A stretch of 64,000 nucleotides of DNA, from contig CAZEFT010000004.1 in NCBI GenBank assembly GCA_964511495.1, forward strand, positions 116,841-180,840. Direction: 5' to 3'. Positions 33,788 to 43,549 of the stretch are shown piece after piece. The position numbers were made by a program, and so were the translations under genes. The notes under the pieces were generated by a model, which saw only the letters and a list, made by a program, of their open reading frames with translations, was not told the DNA's origin and did not search any database. The stretch comes from Litorimonas sp964511495. GTDB lineage: Bacteria; Pseudomonadota; Alphaproteobacteria; Caulobacterales; Maricaulaceae. Numbering within the stretch: position 1 is the first letter of the stretch; every line of letters starts with the position of its first letter.

Positions 33788-34924
33788 TTAATAGCCATGC
33801 CCTTTTGCGAAGTCGTGAAGGTGATAATTCGTATCACCCAGTAATTCCTGTAGAACGCGAATACGTTTTAAGAATAAGCCAATACCATATTCATCCGTCA
33901 TGCCGACACCGCCATGCATTTGAATACCTTCTAATGCCGCCAATTTGGCAACTTGTCCCAATTTGGCTTTAGCCATGCCTGCTAAACGCAAAGCATTGTC
34001 CTCACCTTCATCGATGGCTGACAAAGCGCCCAAAACGGCAGAACGACAAAGTTCCAATTCCGAGTAGAGATGAGAGGCCCGATGTTGGAGCGCTTGGAAC
34101 TCGCCAATAATTTTGCCGAATTGCTTGCGTTCTTTAATGTAACTAACAGTTTCATCAAACGCCTGAGAGCCCGCCCCTAACAATTCCGCAGCCAAAACGG
34201 CCCGTCCTGCACCCATGACGCGGTCCAGAATATCTGCCCCCTTATCCACTTCGCCTAACAAGGCATCAGCCGTGACCTCGACATCATTCAGCGTCAAACG
34301 ACCCGCATTGCGACTATCCACCATAATCGTGCGCTCGATTTCAAGGTTGTCCGCGTCTTTTTCTACTAAGAACAGACTTAACCCATCACGTTCTCCCGGC
34401 TCACCATTGGTTCGCGCAACAATGATCAAAGCATCAGCCATATGGGCGTCCAGAACCATAGCCTTTTGACCAGAAACCTTGAAACCATTGCCTGAGCGGC
34501 TCGCCCGCGTTTCTGTACCTAGAGGGTTATGCTTAGGCCCTTCATCAACACCGAAAGCGACTACAGCGTCTCCGCTCGCGATTTTTTCAAGCCAAGCCTT
34601 CGCCAAATCGCCACCGCTTTCTTTCAAAGCGGTTGCCGATAGGACCGATGTCGAGAAGAAAGGCGAAGCGCTTAAATTACGGCCCATTTGCTCCGCGAGC
34701 AATCCCGCAGCCTTTACGCCCATATCGACCCCGCCTTGCTCCTCGGGCACTAAGACACCTGCAAAGCCCATGGCGGACATTTCCGCCCAAAGCTCTTCTG
34801 AATAACCGGTTTCATCCCGGTCATCGCGCAATTTACGTAAAGCCGTAACGGGCGCTTTTTCTTTGAAGAATCCTTCAGCCGTCTCGCTGAGCATTTTTTC
34901 ATCATCATTCAGTAAGAGTGACAT
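33788..34924 (-). CDS. Acyl-CoA dehydrogenase family protein (FadE-like, smaller subunit)
   Basis: The 378-residue flavoprotein belongs to the acyl-CoA dehydrogenase family, which introduces a double bond in acyl-CoA. Visible features include the N-terminal helical domain, EEQGGVDMGVKAAGLLAEQMG, the middle beta domain with NGFKVSGQKAMVLDAHMADALIIV, and the C-terminal YIKERKQFGKIIGEFQALQHR followed by QMHGGVGMTDEYGIGLFLKR. It starts two bases after the second dehydrogenase. Pairs like this often form heteromers in catabolism of branched or steroid acyl chains; the substrate cannot be told here. Confidence 0.85.
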   Translation of the reverse strand: MSLLLNDDEKMLSETAEGFFKEKAPVTALRKLRDDRDETGYSEELWAEMSAMGFAGVLVPEEQGGVDMGVKAAGLLAEQMGRNLSASPFFSTSVLSATALKESGGDLAKAWLEKIASGDAVVAFGVDEGPKHNPLGTETRASRSGNGFKVSGQKAMVLDAHMADALIIVARTNGEPGERDGLSLFLVEKDADNLEIERTIMVDSRNAGRLTLNDVEVTADALLGEVDKGADILDRVMGAGRAVLAAELLGAGSQAFDETVSYIKERKQFGKIIGEFQALQHRASHLYSELELCRSAVLGALSAIDEGEDNALRLAGMAKAKLGQVAKLAALEGIQMHGGVGMTDEYGIGLFLKRIRVLQELLGDTNYHLHDFAKGHGY

Positions 34925-34926
34925 GG

Positions 34927-36102
34927 TTACGCTCCCGGCAATTGCAGAATATGTTTTGAAATGATGTTGAGTTGAACCTCAGATGTTCCGCCTTCAATAG
35001 AATTGGCCTTGGTCCGCAACCAATCCCTTGGAAGCTTACCCTCTGAAGAACGCTCGCCTTCCCATTCTAAGCCGTCATGACCTGCAGCATCCATCATCAA
35101 TTCATAGCGCCGCTTATTCAACTCTGTCCCATAATATTTCAACATGGAACTATCCGCACCCAAAGACGCGCCTGCTTTGGCTTCTGCCAATTTTCTCTGC
35201 ATGGTCAGGTTAAATGCCCATTCATCGATTTCGGCTTCGGCAATGCGGGTTCGTAACATGGCATCCGCAAGCATACCGTTTTCCAGACCAAGGCTACCCG
35301 CCGCAACTTCGTGCATGGGGCGTGTCGCACCGTCTTGACCACCAATCATTTCGCGCTCGTGAGTGAGAAGGTATTTAGCAATCGTCCAGCCTTTACCCCG
35401 TTCTCCAACGAGATTGTCTTTAGGGACTTTTACATCTGTAAGGAACGTTTCACAAAAAGCTGACTTACCCGAAATCAGTGTAATGGGTCTGGCCTCAACG
35501 CCCTCGGTTTCCATATCAAATAAGAGGAAGGAAATACCGTCATGTTTGCGTCCAGTGTTATCGGTCCTCACAAGACAGAAAATCCAATCCGCCTTGTCCG
35601 CATAGGATGTCCAAACCTTTTGTCCATTGACCAGGTAATGGTCGCCTTTATCTTCGGCCTTTGTCGCCAAAGAGGCCAAGTCAGACCCTGCATTCGGTTC
35701 TGAATAACCCTGACACCAGCGAATTTCGCCACGTGCGATTTTCGGCAAATGTTCCGCTTTTTGAGCCTCATTACCGAATTTCAAGAGTGCCGGGCCAAGC
35801 ATCCATATACCGAAACTGGACAATGGAAGTCGCGCATCAATCCGCGCCATTTCTTTTAAAAGGATAACTTCCTCAGCGCGTGATAGGCCCGCGCCGCCAT
35901 ATTCCTTCGGCCATGTAGGCACTGTCCAACCTTTGGCGACCATACGTTCAAGCCAAAGTTTTTGGGCCTCACTTTGAAATTTCCAATTCCGTCCGCCCCA
36001 ACAGGCATCTTCGTCAGACTCCATGGAGGTACGCATCTCTTCCGGGCAATTTTCAGCGAGCCACGCCCGTGTTTCTAATTTGAATTGTTCTAAATCACTC
36101 AT
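34927..36102 (-). CDS. Acyl-CoA dehydrogenase family protein (FadE-like, larger subunit)
   Basis: The 391-residue product has the acyl-CoA dehydrogenase layout: TWPKEYGGAGLSRAEEVILLKEM, the FAD-binding GYSEPNAGSDLASLATKAED and YLVNGQKVWTSYADKADWIFCLVRTD, and the C-terminal SIEGGTSEVQLNIISKHILQLPG. It is the first gene of the two-gene unit with the dehydrogenase at 33788. An inverted repeat lies 19 bases upstream of its ATG. The C-terminal GTSEVQLN pattern is typical of heteromeric FadE-type proteins, consistent with a shared enzyme. Confidence 0.88.
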   Translation of the reverse strand: MSDLEQFKLETRAWLAENCPEEMRTSMESDEDACWGGRNWKFQSEAQKLWLERMVAKGWTVPTWPKEYGGAGLSRAEEVILLKEMARIDARLPLSSFGIWMLGPALLKFGNEAQKAEHLPKIARGEIRWCQGYSEPNAGSDLASLATKAEDKGDHYLVNGQKVWTSYADKADWIFCLVRTDNTGRKHDGISFLLFDMETEGVEARPITLISGKSAFCETFLTDVKVPKDNLVGERGKGWTIAKYLLTHEREMIGGQDGATRPMHEVAAGSLGLENGMLADAMLRTRIAEAEIDEWAFNLTMQRKLAEAKAGASLGADSSMLKYYGTELNKRRYELMMDAAGHDGLEWEGERSSEGKLPRDWLRTKANSIEGGTSEVQLNIISKHILQLPGA

Positions 36103-36120
36103 GCCTGCTCTCTCTGTTTT

Positions 36121-36157
36121 GCGCTAAAGATAGTCACCGAAAAAGTGATTATAGCGC
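36121..36157. promoter_or_regulatory. Inverted repeats upstream of the acyl-CoA dehydrogenase unit
   Basis: Two overlapping dyads are visible: GCGCTA ... TAGCGC (36121-36126, 36152-36157) and ATAGTCAC-N7-GTGATTAT (36130-36152, one mismatch). They begin 19 bases upstream of the dehydrogenase ATG. A TetR-, FadR- or similar repressor site is a reasonable reading. No regulator gene is adjacent. Confidence 0.45.
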
Positions 36158-36280
36158 ATTCTCTTGGAGATATAGCATTTGCGCCGCGACATATTGCGAA
36201 CATGTCAAATCAGCCGTGCTATAACACCCTCAAATTCAGGCATAAGAGTTTAGCCCCGTTTTGGCCACTCACTGAAAATG

Positions 36281-36300
36281 AATAAAGGCCCTTAAGCCTT
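36281..36300 (-). terminator. Weak intrinsic terminator of the sugar operon
   Basis: On the minus strand a short AAGGC/GCCTT stem (36285-36289 with 36296-36300) is followed by TTATT, 23 bases after the last gene of the 36.3-44.7 kb operon. Confidence 0.4.
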
Positions 36301-36322
36301 CGAATGGGTATAACGATGACTC

Positions 36323-37213
36323 TTAGAAACGCAGGGCTTTAACGCCGTCATACATATTCTGCGCGGATTGACGATAAGGCTTCGTTGGCCCGTCATGTTC
36401 GGCAATAAAATATTCCATGCCGGAGATATCATTGAGCGCAAAATAATCTTCAAACGGTGTGTCGCCCTGCCCGACATCAACCATTAGCGTCTGATGAATC
36501 TCTTCATAGCTGAGATTATTCTCGATGGCCGTGTCAGCCGACCCCTTCATATCTTTGACATGACAAAGCTTAAATCGTCCCGGGTGGGACTTGAGCAAAG
36601 CCGGAATATCTTGTTTCGCCAAATTGGCCCAAAAGAAATCTAACTGGAATGTTGCATTTTCAGGCTGAACGCTGTCGAGCAAAAGATCCATAGCCGTTGT
36701 ACCGCCCCCTAAATCATCAAATTCAAATTGATGGTTATGATAGGCCAAGGTTACACCTTGATCAGCCATTTTTGCCCCCGCCTCATTTAAAAGAGCGGCA
36801 TGTCGTTTCCAATCCTCCAGACTGCGTTGATCATCCGCAATGTACGGCAGAGTCATATATTGACACCCCAATATGCGGGCCGTTTTGATAAGCCCCTCAA
36901 TATTACCGGCAAGATTATCATAGCCAATATGAGTCGCCGGACACGGCAGCCCCACATCATCCAAAATCGCTTTCAATTGCTCAGGCGTCTTCTCTGAATA
37001 ATTCCGTTCATTGAGTTCCACATAATCATAGCCAACATCTTTAATCATTTGAAATGTACCAATGAAGTCTTCGGCCATCATCTCGCGAAACGTATAAGTT
37101 TGAAGACCGACTTTTTCGATGGAAGACTTTGCCGCAACGGAGCCTTTTCCACAGGCGGAAAGAGACAAGGCGGCCGTTGATGTTGCGATGAATGATCGGC
37201 GGGACAATGACAT
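36323..37213 (-). CDS. Tat-exported lipoprotein of the sugar phosphate isomerase/epimerase (TIM-barrel) family
   Basis: The 296-residue product opens with a twin-arginine signal (SRRSFIATSTAALSLSAC) that ends in a lipobox-like LSAC, so it should be a Tat-exported periplasmic lipoprotein. The rest is an AP-endonuclease-2-type TIM barrel: VGLQTYTFREM, YDYVELNERN, LAYHNHQFEFDD, FQLDFFWANLA and FKLCHVKDMKGS carry the likely metal ligands (Glu, His, Asp, His). It overlaps the upstream GMC gene by one base. In glycoside 3-oxidation systems such proteins act on 3-keto-glycosides, the inferred role here. Confidence 0.78.
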   Translation of the reverse strand: MSLSRRSFIATSTAALSLSACGKGSVAAKSSIEKVGLQTYTFREMMAEDFIGTFQMIKDVGYDYVELNERNYSEKTPEQLKAILDDVGLPCPATHIGYDNLAGNIEGLIKTARILGCQYMTLPYIADDQRSLEDWKRHAALLNEAGAKMADQGVTLAYHNHQFEFDDLGGGTTAMDLLLDSVQPENATFQLDFFWANLAKQDIPALLKSHPGRFKLCHVKDMKGSADTAIENNLSYEEIHQTLMVDVGQGDTPFEDYFALNDISGMEYFIAEHDGPTKPYRQSAQNMYDGVKALRF

Positions 37214-38901
37214 TACAAAATTCCTTTTTCCAGAAGATCAGCGGCATAATTCGCCGCACGAGCGGAAAGCGCCATATAGGTGATAGATGGGTTTTGAATA
37301 GCGGATGAGGTCATAGCGGCGCCATCCGTGATGAAAAGGTTTTCAACGTCCCATGCCTGATTCCACTGGTTCAGAACTGACGTATTCGGATCACGCCCCA
37401 TTCGAGCCGTGCCCATTTCGTGAATGCGGTTACCAGGTTTCGTCGGTTTGACAGGGTGGACGCGAATGTTTTTGAAATTCCCCTTGCGCAAAATATCTTC
37501 TGCATCCCTTGATGCGGCCTCAAGCAACGCAATCTCATTTGGCCCCATCCGCGCGTCCATAACCGGTAAAGGAATACCCCATTTATCCTTTTTCGTCGGA
37601 TGAAGTGTCACCCTATTCTCGGGATCAGGTAAAACCTCCGCATAAGCATCTAATGTCACGGTCCAGCTCCCCGGGCGACGATTGGATTCTTTAAAGGCCT
37701 CACCAACCCCCGATCTTTCACCTGACCAACTTCCGCGGCCTGTATAAACTTGAAAGGCAAAGCCGCGCTTATAGGGCTGATCATAATTGGGGTAATTTCT
37801 GTAACGTGGAATATAAGTTTGCCCCGGATAGCGACCAAAAACATATCTATCATCAATGCCCCCTACCACGGCATCAGCCCGCGCGCCTGCTACATGATCC
37901 ATCAGATTTCGGCCGACTTGGTCGGAACTATTCGCCAAACCATTCGGCATGTTCTCATTAGCGGATTGTAGTAAAATCGCGGCTGTATTGATGGCGGAGG
38001 CATTCAAGAAAACAACTCGCGCCGTATAGGTCTTTGTTTCTTTCGTTATTCTATCGATCACACGAACGCCTGTCGCTCGTTTAGTGTCCGGATCATAGGT
38101 AACAGAATGCACAATTGAATCAGGCTGCAAAGTCAAATTACCGGTGCGCTTGGCCGCCGGTAAGGTTGCCGAATTTGAGCTGAAATACGCTCCGTATGAA
38201 CACCCTCTGAAACAATGATAGCGGGCTTGGCAGGGCCCACGCCCCAAGGCTTCATGTTCTGTCTTGGCCCGCGATAAATTCGCGACACGCCCGACAATTA
38301 ACTGTCGGTCTGTAAAATTTTTTGATATTTCATCGCGCAAGGCTTGAGCGGCACAATCCATTTCGAACGGCGGCAGATAGACACCATCTGGCAATTGCCC
38401 CAAACCATCATTATTGCCCGATATGCCCGCAAAGGCTTCAACTTTGTCATACCACGGTTTCAGGTCTGCATAACGAATAGGCCAATCTACCCCCACACCA
38501 TCTTCTTTATTGGCTTTAAAATCGTGATCCGAGAAACGATAACTCATACGCGCCCAGAGCAAACTCCGTCCGCCAACATGATAGCCCCTATACCACTCAT
38601 AATCTGTACCGTTGGCGGTCTCATAGGGATGTTCGCTATCCTTCACCCAAAGATGTTTCGTACTTTCGAAAAAGACATAAACATCCTTCTGTCGCGCATA
38701 ATGCGTATTGGCTTCATCAGGACTAACACGGTCAAGAAATTTTTTATCCCAAGGGTCAAGGTTATCCGAATAGTCTTTTGCGGGGTCGATATCCTTACCG
38801 CGTTCCAAAACCAATGTTTTTACACCGCGCTCGCACAATTCTTTGGCAACCCATCCGCCAGACATGCCTGACCCGACGACAATGGCGTCGAAATCAGGCA
38901 T
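37213..38901 (-). CDS. GMC-family flavoprotein oxidoreductase (copy 2)
   Basis: The 562-residue product has the FAD motif AIVVGSGMSGGWVAKELCERG, the GMC signature around GGRSLLWARMSYRF, and the C-terminal active-site residues in NRIHEMGTARMGRD (His) and QNPSITYMALSARAA (Asn). A Cys cluster C-x5-C-x3-C (GPCQARYHCFRGC) matches the position where related membrane-bound sugar dehydrogenases bind an Fe-S cluster. It has no signal peptide and would be exported by hitchhiking with the Tat-signalled small subunit at 40610. It is clearly a tandem paralogue of the gene at 38901, sharing the motifs throughout. Confidence 0.85.
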   Translation of the reverse strand: MPDFDAIVVGSGMSGGWVAKELCERGVKTLVLERGKDIDPAKDYSDNLDPWDKKFLDRVSPDEANTHYARQKDVYVFFESTKHLWVKDSEHPYETANGTDYEWYRGYHVGGRSLLWARMSYRFSDHDFKANKEDGVGVDWPIRYADLKPWYDKVEAFAGISGNNDGLGQLPDGVYLPPFEMDCAAQALRDEISKNFTDRQLIVGRVANLSRAKTEHEALGRGPCQARYHCFRGCSYGAYFSSNSATLPAAKRTGNLTLQPDSIVHSVTYDPDTKRATGVRVIDRITKETKTYTARVVFLNASAINTAAILLQSANENMPNGLANSSDQVGRNLMDHVAGARADAVVGGIDDRYVFGRYPGQTYIPRYRNYPNYDQPYKRGFAFQVYTGRGSWSGERSGVGEAFKESNRRPGSWTVTLDAYAEVLPDPENRVTLHPTKKDKWGIPLPVMDARMGPNEIALLEAASRDAEDILRKGNFKNIRVHPVKPTKPGNRIHEMGTARMGRDPNTSVLNQWNQAWDVENLFITDGAAMTSSAIQNPSITYMALSARAANYAADLLEKGIL

Positions 38902-40610
38902 TACAGTGTGCCCGCCTTAAGGAGCTTGGCGGCATGATCCGCCGCTCTGGCTGAGAACGCCATATAGCTGATAGATGGGTTCTGACAGCCTCCCGAGGTC
39001 ATAAAAGAACCATCAGTCACAAACAGATTGGGTACGTCCCAACTTTGGTTCCATTTATTCAAAACAGAGGTTTTCGGATCGCGCCCCATACGTGCTGTCC
39101 CCATTTCGTGGATACCATTTCCTGGCGGTGCCATTGTATCTGCCGTAATTGTGTCAGGGTCATCCGTGTCAATATCTGTGAACCCTGCGGCCTCTAACAT
39201 GGCCCGTGTATCTCGCGTGGCCTGTCTCATCAGTTTCACTTCATTATCTCGATGTTTTTGATCAAGGATCGGCACGGGGAAACCCCACTTATCCTTCCGT
39301 GTTTTATGAAGTGTCACACGATTACGTTCATCAGGTAGGATTTCAGCAAAAGCAATCATACCCATAACCCAGCGACCGGGTGTTTGGTTCTTGGCTTTAA
39401 AATCCTGACCAACCCCGCCCTGCCAAATCGTACTGCGCCAATTTTCACGATAGATTCGGCCCTGGTAGCCGAAGCCGCGGATGAAGCCTTCCCCCTCTTC
39501 ACTATGGTTGCGGAAACGCGGAATATAGAAACCGTTGGGACGTTTCCCATAGTGATATTTATCTTCAAAGCCGGGCATAACACCGTAACCACGGGCTCCG
39601 GCAACATGATCCATCAAGTTTCTTCCCAATTGACCTGAAGAATTAGCGAGACCATTTGCAAATTCTGCTGAAGCCGAATTAAGCAAAATAGACGTCGTCG
39701 GAATTGTACCCGCATTCAAAAAAATGACTTTCGCCGTGATTGTTTTGGTTTCATTTGTTTTGATGTTGACTGTATTGACACCCTTTGCCCGTTGGGTATG
39801 CGGGTCATAATCAACGGCATGGACAGCTGTGTCAGGAATAAGTGTCATATTCCCGGTGCGTTTAGCCGCCGGTAAAGTGGCCGAGTTAGAACTGAAATAG
39901 GCCCCGAATGAGCAACCACGATAGCATAAATCGCGGGCCTGACATTGCCCACGCCCCAAAGACAATTGTTCTTCTGTGGGTTGGGTCAGGTTAGCCACGC
40001 GACCCGGTATCACTTTTCGTCCCGGAAAAGCAGATTCTACTTTTTGCTTAAAGACTTCCTCGGCACAGGTCAGGTCGTGAGGAGGTTGAAAGACCCCATC
40101 AGGCAAAATTTCTAAGCCCTCCATAGAGCCTGAAATTCCGGCAAATCGTTCAACATGGTCATACCAAGGCTTCAACTCAGCATAGCGGACAGGCCAATCC
40201 ACGCCGACGCCATCCGCCTTATTAGCCTGAAAATCAATTTCTGACATGCGGTAGCTTTGGCGTCCCCACATGATCGAGCGCCCGCCTTTATGGTAGCCCC
40301 GACGCCATCTGTAGTTTTGGCCTTCCGGCGTTTCGTAGGGATGATCATTATCCTTCACCCAGTAATGTTTGGTATTTTGGTTGAAGGCATAAACCTCGTG
40401 TTGGATAGGATAATCAGCCCTGTCTTCCGCGGAAGTTTTATCCAAATTCGGTGTATCCCAAGGGTCAACCATATCCGTATAATCTTTGACGGGATCAAGA
40501 TCTCGACCGCGTTCAATAACCGCGACTTTAAAGCCGCGCTCTGCCATTTCTTTGGCAACCCAACCGCCCGACATGCCCGAGCCGACGACAATTACATCAA
40601 AATCAGCCAT
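38901..40610 (-). CDS. GMC-family flavoprotein oxidoreductase (copy 1)
   Basis: The ATG at 40610 overlaps the small-subunit stop (TAATG); a longer TTG-started frame is less likely. The 569-residue product has DVIVVGSGMSGGWVAKEMAERG for FAD, GGRSIMWGRQSYRM, the Cys cluster QCQARDLCYRGC (C-x5-C-x3-C) and the catalytic GIHEMGTARMGRD with QNPSISYMAFSARAA. This matches the large subunit of gluconate/glucoside-dehydrogenase type enzymes, which oxidise a sugar hydroxyl in the periplasm. Its partner is the Tat-signalled subunit immediately upstream. Confidence 0.87.
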   Translation of the reverse strand: MADFDVIVVGSGMSGGWVAKEMAERGFKVAVIERGRDLDPVKDYTDMVDPWDTPNLDKTSAEDRADYPIQHEVYAFNQNTKHYWVKDNDHPYETPEGQNYRWRRGYHKGGRSIMWGRQSYRMSEIDFQANKADGVGVDWPVRYAELKPWYDHVERFAGISGSMEGLEILPDGVFQPPHDLTCAEEVFKQKVESAFPGRKVIPGRVANLTQPTEEQLSLGRGQCQARDLCYRGCSFGAYFSSNSATLPAAKRTGNMTLIPDTAVHAVDYDPHTQRAKGVNTVNIKTNETKTITAKVIFLNAGTIPTTSILLNSASAEFANGLANSSGQLGRNLMDHVAGARGYGVMPGFEDKYHYGKRPNGFYIPRFRNHSEEGEGFIRGFGYQGRIYRENWRSTIWQGGVGQDFKAKNQTPGRWVMGMIAFAEILPDERNRVTLHKTRKDKWGFPVPILDQKHRDNEVKLMRQATRDTRAMLEAAGFTDIDTDDPDTITADTMAPPGNGIHEMGTARMGRDPKTSVLNKWNQSWDVPNLFVTDGSFMTSGGCQNPSISYMAFSARAADHAAKLLKAGTL

Positions 40611-41182
40611 TATGTCGCCCAAGTCTTAGGATAATCAGCCAAGGGAACACAGCCCTTCCATTCCCCCGGGACGGGTTCATAGGCGAGCTCCTCTGTCGCG
40701 CCCGGTTCACTCATATAGTAAGCAGTCGCAATCGTGGTTTTCATATCCCTATAAAAGCGGTCATTAAGCCCTCCACCAAAGACTTTCGCATCATAAGCAG
40801 ACAACTGCGTTTCTTTTGCTGCAGCATCTTTTCCGAGGAAATCGGGCAGTTTGGCAGAAAGAGCACGCAGACCCTGACGCCAATATCGTCGATAATCATC
40901 ATCACCCCAGACTGTTGCGAGTGATTGTAATTGCTCCGGCACACCGGCTTCAACGGCTCCCGCCGTGTCCGTTTTCGGGATAATCGTGGCAGATAAAGCC
41001 GTCAGCATCGACATTTCGGCCTCTGTAAAGAAGCCTTTAAAGGACGCAAACTCAGTGTCGCCTAAATCCTTTTTGGCTCCGGTCTCCTCAGCCTTGCTAC
41101 CGCAAGACGCTAAAGCCCCTGCGGCGGATATAGCCAAGAGACCCTGAATGGCCGAACGGCGTGTGGCATTAATATCACCCAT
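40610..41182 (-). CDS. Gluconate 2-dehydrogenase subunit 3-like protein with Tat signal
   Basis: The 190-residue product has a signal starting NATRRSAIQGLLAISAAGALASCG, with a twin Arg followed by a hydrophobic core and a lipobox-like ASC. The rest follows the small gamma-type subunit of periplasmic sugar dehydrogenases: FFTEAEMSMLTALSATIIPKTDTAGAVEAGVP is the hallmark. In this family the small subunit carries the folded flavoprotein across the Tat system. One such subunit serves two GMC genes here. It overlaps the MFS gene by eight bases and the first GMC gene by one. Confidence 0.85.
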   Translation of the reverse strand: MGDINATRRSAIQGLLAISAAGALASCGSKAEETGAKKDLGDTEFASFKGFFTEAEMSMLTALSATIIPKTDTAGAVEAGVPEQLQSLATVWGDDDYRRYWRQGLRALSAKLPDFLGKDAAAKETQLSAYDAKVFGGGLNDRFYRDMKTTIATAYYMSEPGATEELAYEPVPGEWKGCVPLADYPKTWAT

Positions 41183-42443
41183 TGTCAGAGCCTTTCATAA
41201 TGGACTTCCTAAGAACGAAGAGAATGCCAAACGCCACAATCAAAATAATTGGGAACAACATGATTTTCGTAAGTGTAGCCTGCCCAGCCGCCAATTGGAC
41301 AGCCTCCCCCGCGAGACCCGCCGCTTCTGCTTTTGCTGTTTCGCTATCAATCCACCCCCCGATGACGGGCTGCCACATAGCCAAGCCCATCATACCGATG
41401 CCACCGATTACGGACATACCCAAAGCCCCGGTTTTGGGGAGGTATTCTCCGACAAAACCGACCATGGTTGGCCAAAAATAACACACACCTAAGGCAAAAA
41501 TAATCGCGCCGATATAAACTACGGCTCCACCTGCAATGCTGAGTACAAAGATGCCCAAAGTCGTCACTATAGCGGACATCAGCAGAACACCGATGGGGTT
41601 CAACGCATGAACTAAAGCTCCGGCAAAATAGCGGCCTACCGCCATAATACCCGTAATAAGAGCCACCACTAAGAGCGGGTTTGCACCAGATGAGGCACCA
41701 ACAAGTTTCTCAGCCCATTGTTGCGTCCCGAGTTCTGATGTTGCCGTCAACGTCATTAGGATACACATGAATATGAAAAGCGGTGAAAACAGCGCTTTAA
41801 TATTTTTCAGCGTATCGGTCTCATCCGTATTGTCTTCACGTACATTCGGGAAAACCGTCGTAAAGACCATATAACCGTAAATCAGTGTCGGAATAAGAAT
41901 AACCGAAAGTTCGGCCTGCCAGCCAATATTGACGTCCATCCCTGCATTAATCTTTTTCAAAAAATAAGAAATCAGGACACCAATGGCGATCCCTCCCGGA
42001 AACCAGACATGGAAACGATTCAACATGGTCGTTTTATTGTTTGAATACATCCGCGCAATCATTGGGTTAGCCGCGGCCTCAACCGATCCATTGGCAAAAC
42101 CGACAAAGAAAGTCGAAATCAAAAGCCCCGCAAATCCCCCGGCAAAAATCGTTAGTAAAATACCAAGTAAGTGTCCCAGAAAGGCCAGTATAAAGATGAT
42201 TTTCGGGCCAATACTATTATAGACGAGCCCGCCCAACATTGTTGCTGCGGGAAAGCCTGCAAAAGCCATGAAGGTCATCCAACCCAATTGTTTATTGGAG
42301 AGAGAGAAGCCCTGCCCCAAACTGTCCATCATTCCGGCACGAATACCGAAAGTCAGAGATGTCACCAAAAGCGCAATACAACTCAAAACGAAAAGACGTT
42401 TCGGATTTATGCCCTCATTCATAGCCAGTGTTGTATCGACCAT
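41175..42443 (-). CDS. MFS transporter, sugar-type
   Basis: The 422-residue product has about 12 membrane segments with the major-facilitator layout: start FVLSCIALLVTSLTFGIRAGMMDSLG, a cytoplasmic loop with FPNVREDNTDETDTLKNI between the halves, and a C-terminal half with GVCYFWPTMVGFVGEYLPKTGALGMSVIGG. This resembles the FucP/NHS-type sugar permeases commonly found beside Gfo/Idh and xylose isomerase-like genes. The substrate is probably the sugar or keto-sugar handled by the operon. Confidence 0.8.
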   Translation of the reverse strand: MVDTTLAMNEGINPKRLFVLSCIALLVTSLTFGIRAGMMDSLGQGFSLSNKQLGWMTFMAFAGFPAATMLGGLVYNSIGPKIIFILAFLGHLLGILLTIFAGGFAGLLISTFFVGFANGSVEAAANPMIARMYSNNKTTMLNRFHVWFPGGIAIGVLISYFLKKINAGMDVNIGWQAELSVILIPTLIYGYMVFTTVFPNVREDNTDETDTLKNIKALFSPLFIFMCILMTLTATSELGTQQWAEKLVGASSGANPLLVVALITGIMAVGRYFAGALVHALNPIGVLLMSAIVTTLGIFVLSIAGGAVVYIGAIIFALGVCYFWPTMVGFVGEYLPKTGALGMSVIGGIGMMGLAMWQPVIGGWIDSETAKAEAAGLAGEAVQLAAGQATLTKIMLFPIILIVAFGILFVLRKSIMKGSDNG

Positions 42444-42496
42444 TTTTAATCCCCTTTATTTTCTGATACTTCAGAATTTAGTTTTTATCGTCTGAC

Positions 42497-43549
42497 TTAT
42501 GACAGCCCCAACATTTTTCGATTACTGTCCTTATCGGCTACGCCCCCCGCAAAATCGTCAAAGGCCTTATCCGTTACGCGAATGATGTGATCCGAGACAA
42601 ATTTTGCCCCCTCGCGCGCTCCGTCTTCGGGATGTTTCAGCGCGCATTCCCATTCGACCACAGCCCAGCCATCGAAATCATAGCCTGTCAGTTTTGAGAA
42701 AATGGCTTTAAAGTCAATTTGTCCGTCTCCAAGCGAACGGAAACGACCCGGACGCTCGACCCACCCTTGATAACCGCCATAAACACCTGACTTTCCGTTT
42801 GGTCGGAATTCAGCATCCTTTACGTGAAACATTTTTATGCGATCGTGGTAATGGTCAATAAAGCTCAGATAATCGAGCTGCTGCAAAATGAAATGGCTTG
42901 GATCATAAAGGATATTGCATCGCGGATGCCCATCAACCTCTTCGAGGAATCGTTCAAATGTAGCCCCGTCATGAAGGTCTTCGCCGGGGTGAATTTCATA
43001 GCAAACATTCACACCGCATTCGTCATAATAATCCAAGATGGGACGCCAACGACGCGCCAGTTCGGCGAAGCCCTCTTCGACCAACCCGGCAGGGCGCTGT
43101 GGCCAAGGATACATAAAGGGCCAAACAAGTGCACCGGGGAAACTCACGGAGTTTGTCAGTCCTAACCTCTGAGACGCTTTCGCCGCAAACATGACTTGTT
43201 CAACAGCCCACTCCTGACGTGCTTGTGGCTTGCCATGTAAATGTGCAGGCGCAAAGGCATCAAAAGCTGTGTTATAAGCAGGGTGAACGGCCACTAATTG
43301 ACCTTGGATGTGAGTTGACAATTCGGTAATTTCGACACCGGCCTCTTGGCATTTTCCCTTCAACTCATCGCAATAGTCTTGGCTTTCGGCCGCCAGTTTC
43401 AAGTCCATGCAAGCCGGGTTATCGGAAGGGATTTGAATACCTTTATATCCTGCATCAGCCATCCATTTCGCGGCATTTTCCAGCGTATCAAACGGCTTGT
43501 CCCCCATGAATTGCGCCAGAAAAATAGCTGGCCCCTTAATGGTCTTCAT
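42497..43549 (-). CDS. Sugar phosphate isomerase/epimerase family TIM-barrel protein (cytoplasmic)
   Basis: The 350-residue product lacks a signal peptide. The metal-site residues are visible in CYEIHPGEDLHDG (Glu, His), LYDPSHFIL (Asp, His), IKMFHVKDAEF (His) and VVEWECALKHP (Glu), as in xylose isomerase-like TIM barrels. It overlaps the Gfo/Idh gene by four bases (ATGA). Such pairs act on 3-keto-sugars or inositol-type compounds. It is distinct from the Tat-exported paralogue at 36323, so one likely works in the cytoplasm and one in the periplasm. Confidence 0.8.
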   Translation of the reverse strand: MKTIKGPAIFLAQFMGDKPFDTLENAAKWMADAGYKGIQIPSDNPACMDLKLAAESQDYCDELKGKCQEAGVEITELSTHIQGQLVAVHPAYNTAFDAFAPAHLHGKPQARQEWAVEQVMFAAKASQRLGLTNSVSFPGALVWPFMYPWPQRPAGLVEEGFAELARRWRPILDYYDECGVNVCYEIHPGEDLHDGATFERFLEEVDGHPRCNILYDPSHFILQQLDYLSFIDHYHDRIKMFHVKDAEFRPNGKSGVYGGYQGWVERPGRFRSLGDGQIDFKAIFSKLTGYDFDGWAVVEWECALKHPEDGAREGAKFVSDHIIRVTDKAFDDFAGGVADKDSNRKMLGLS

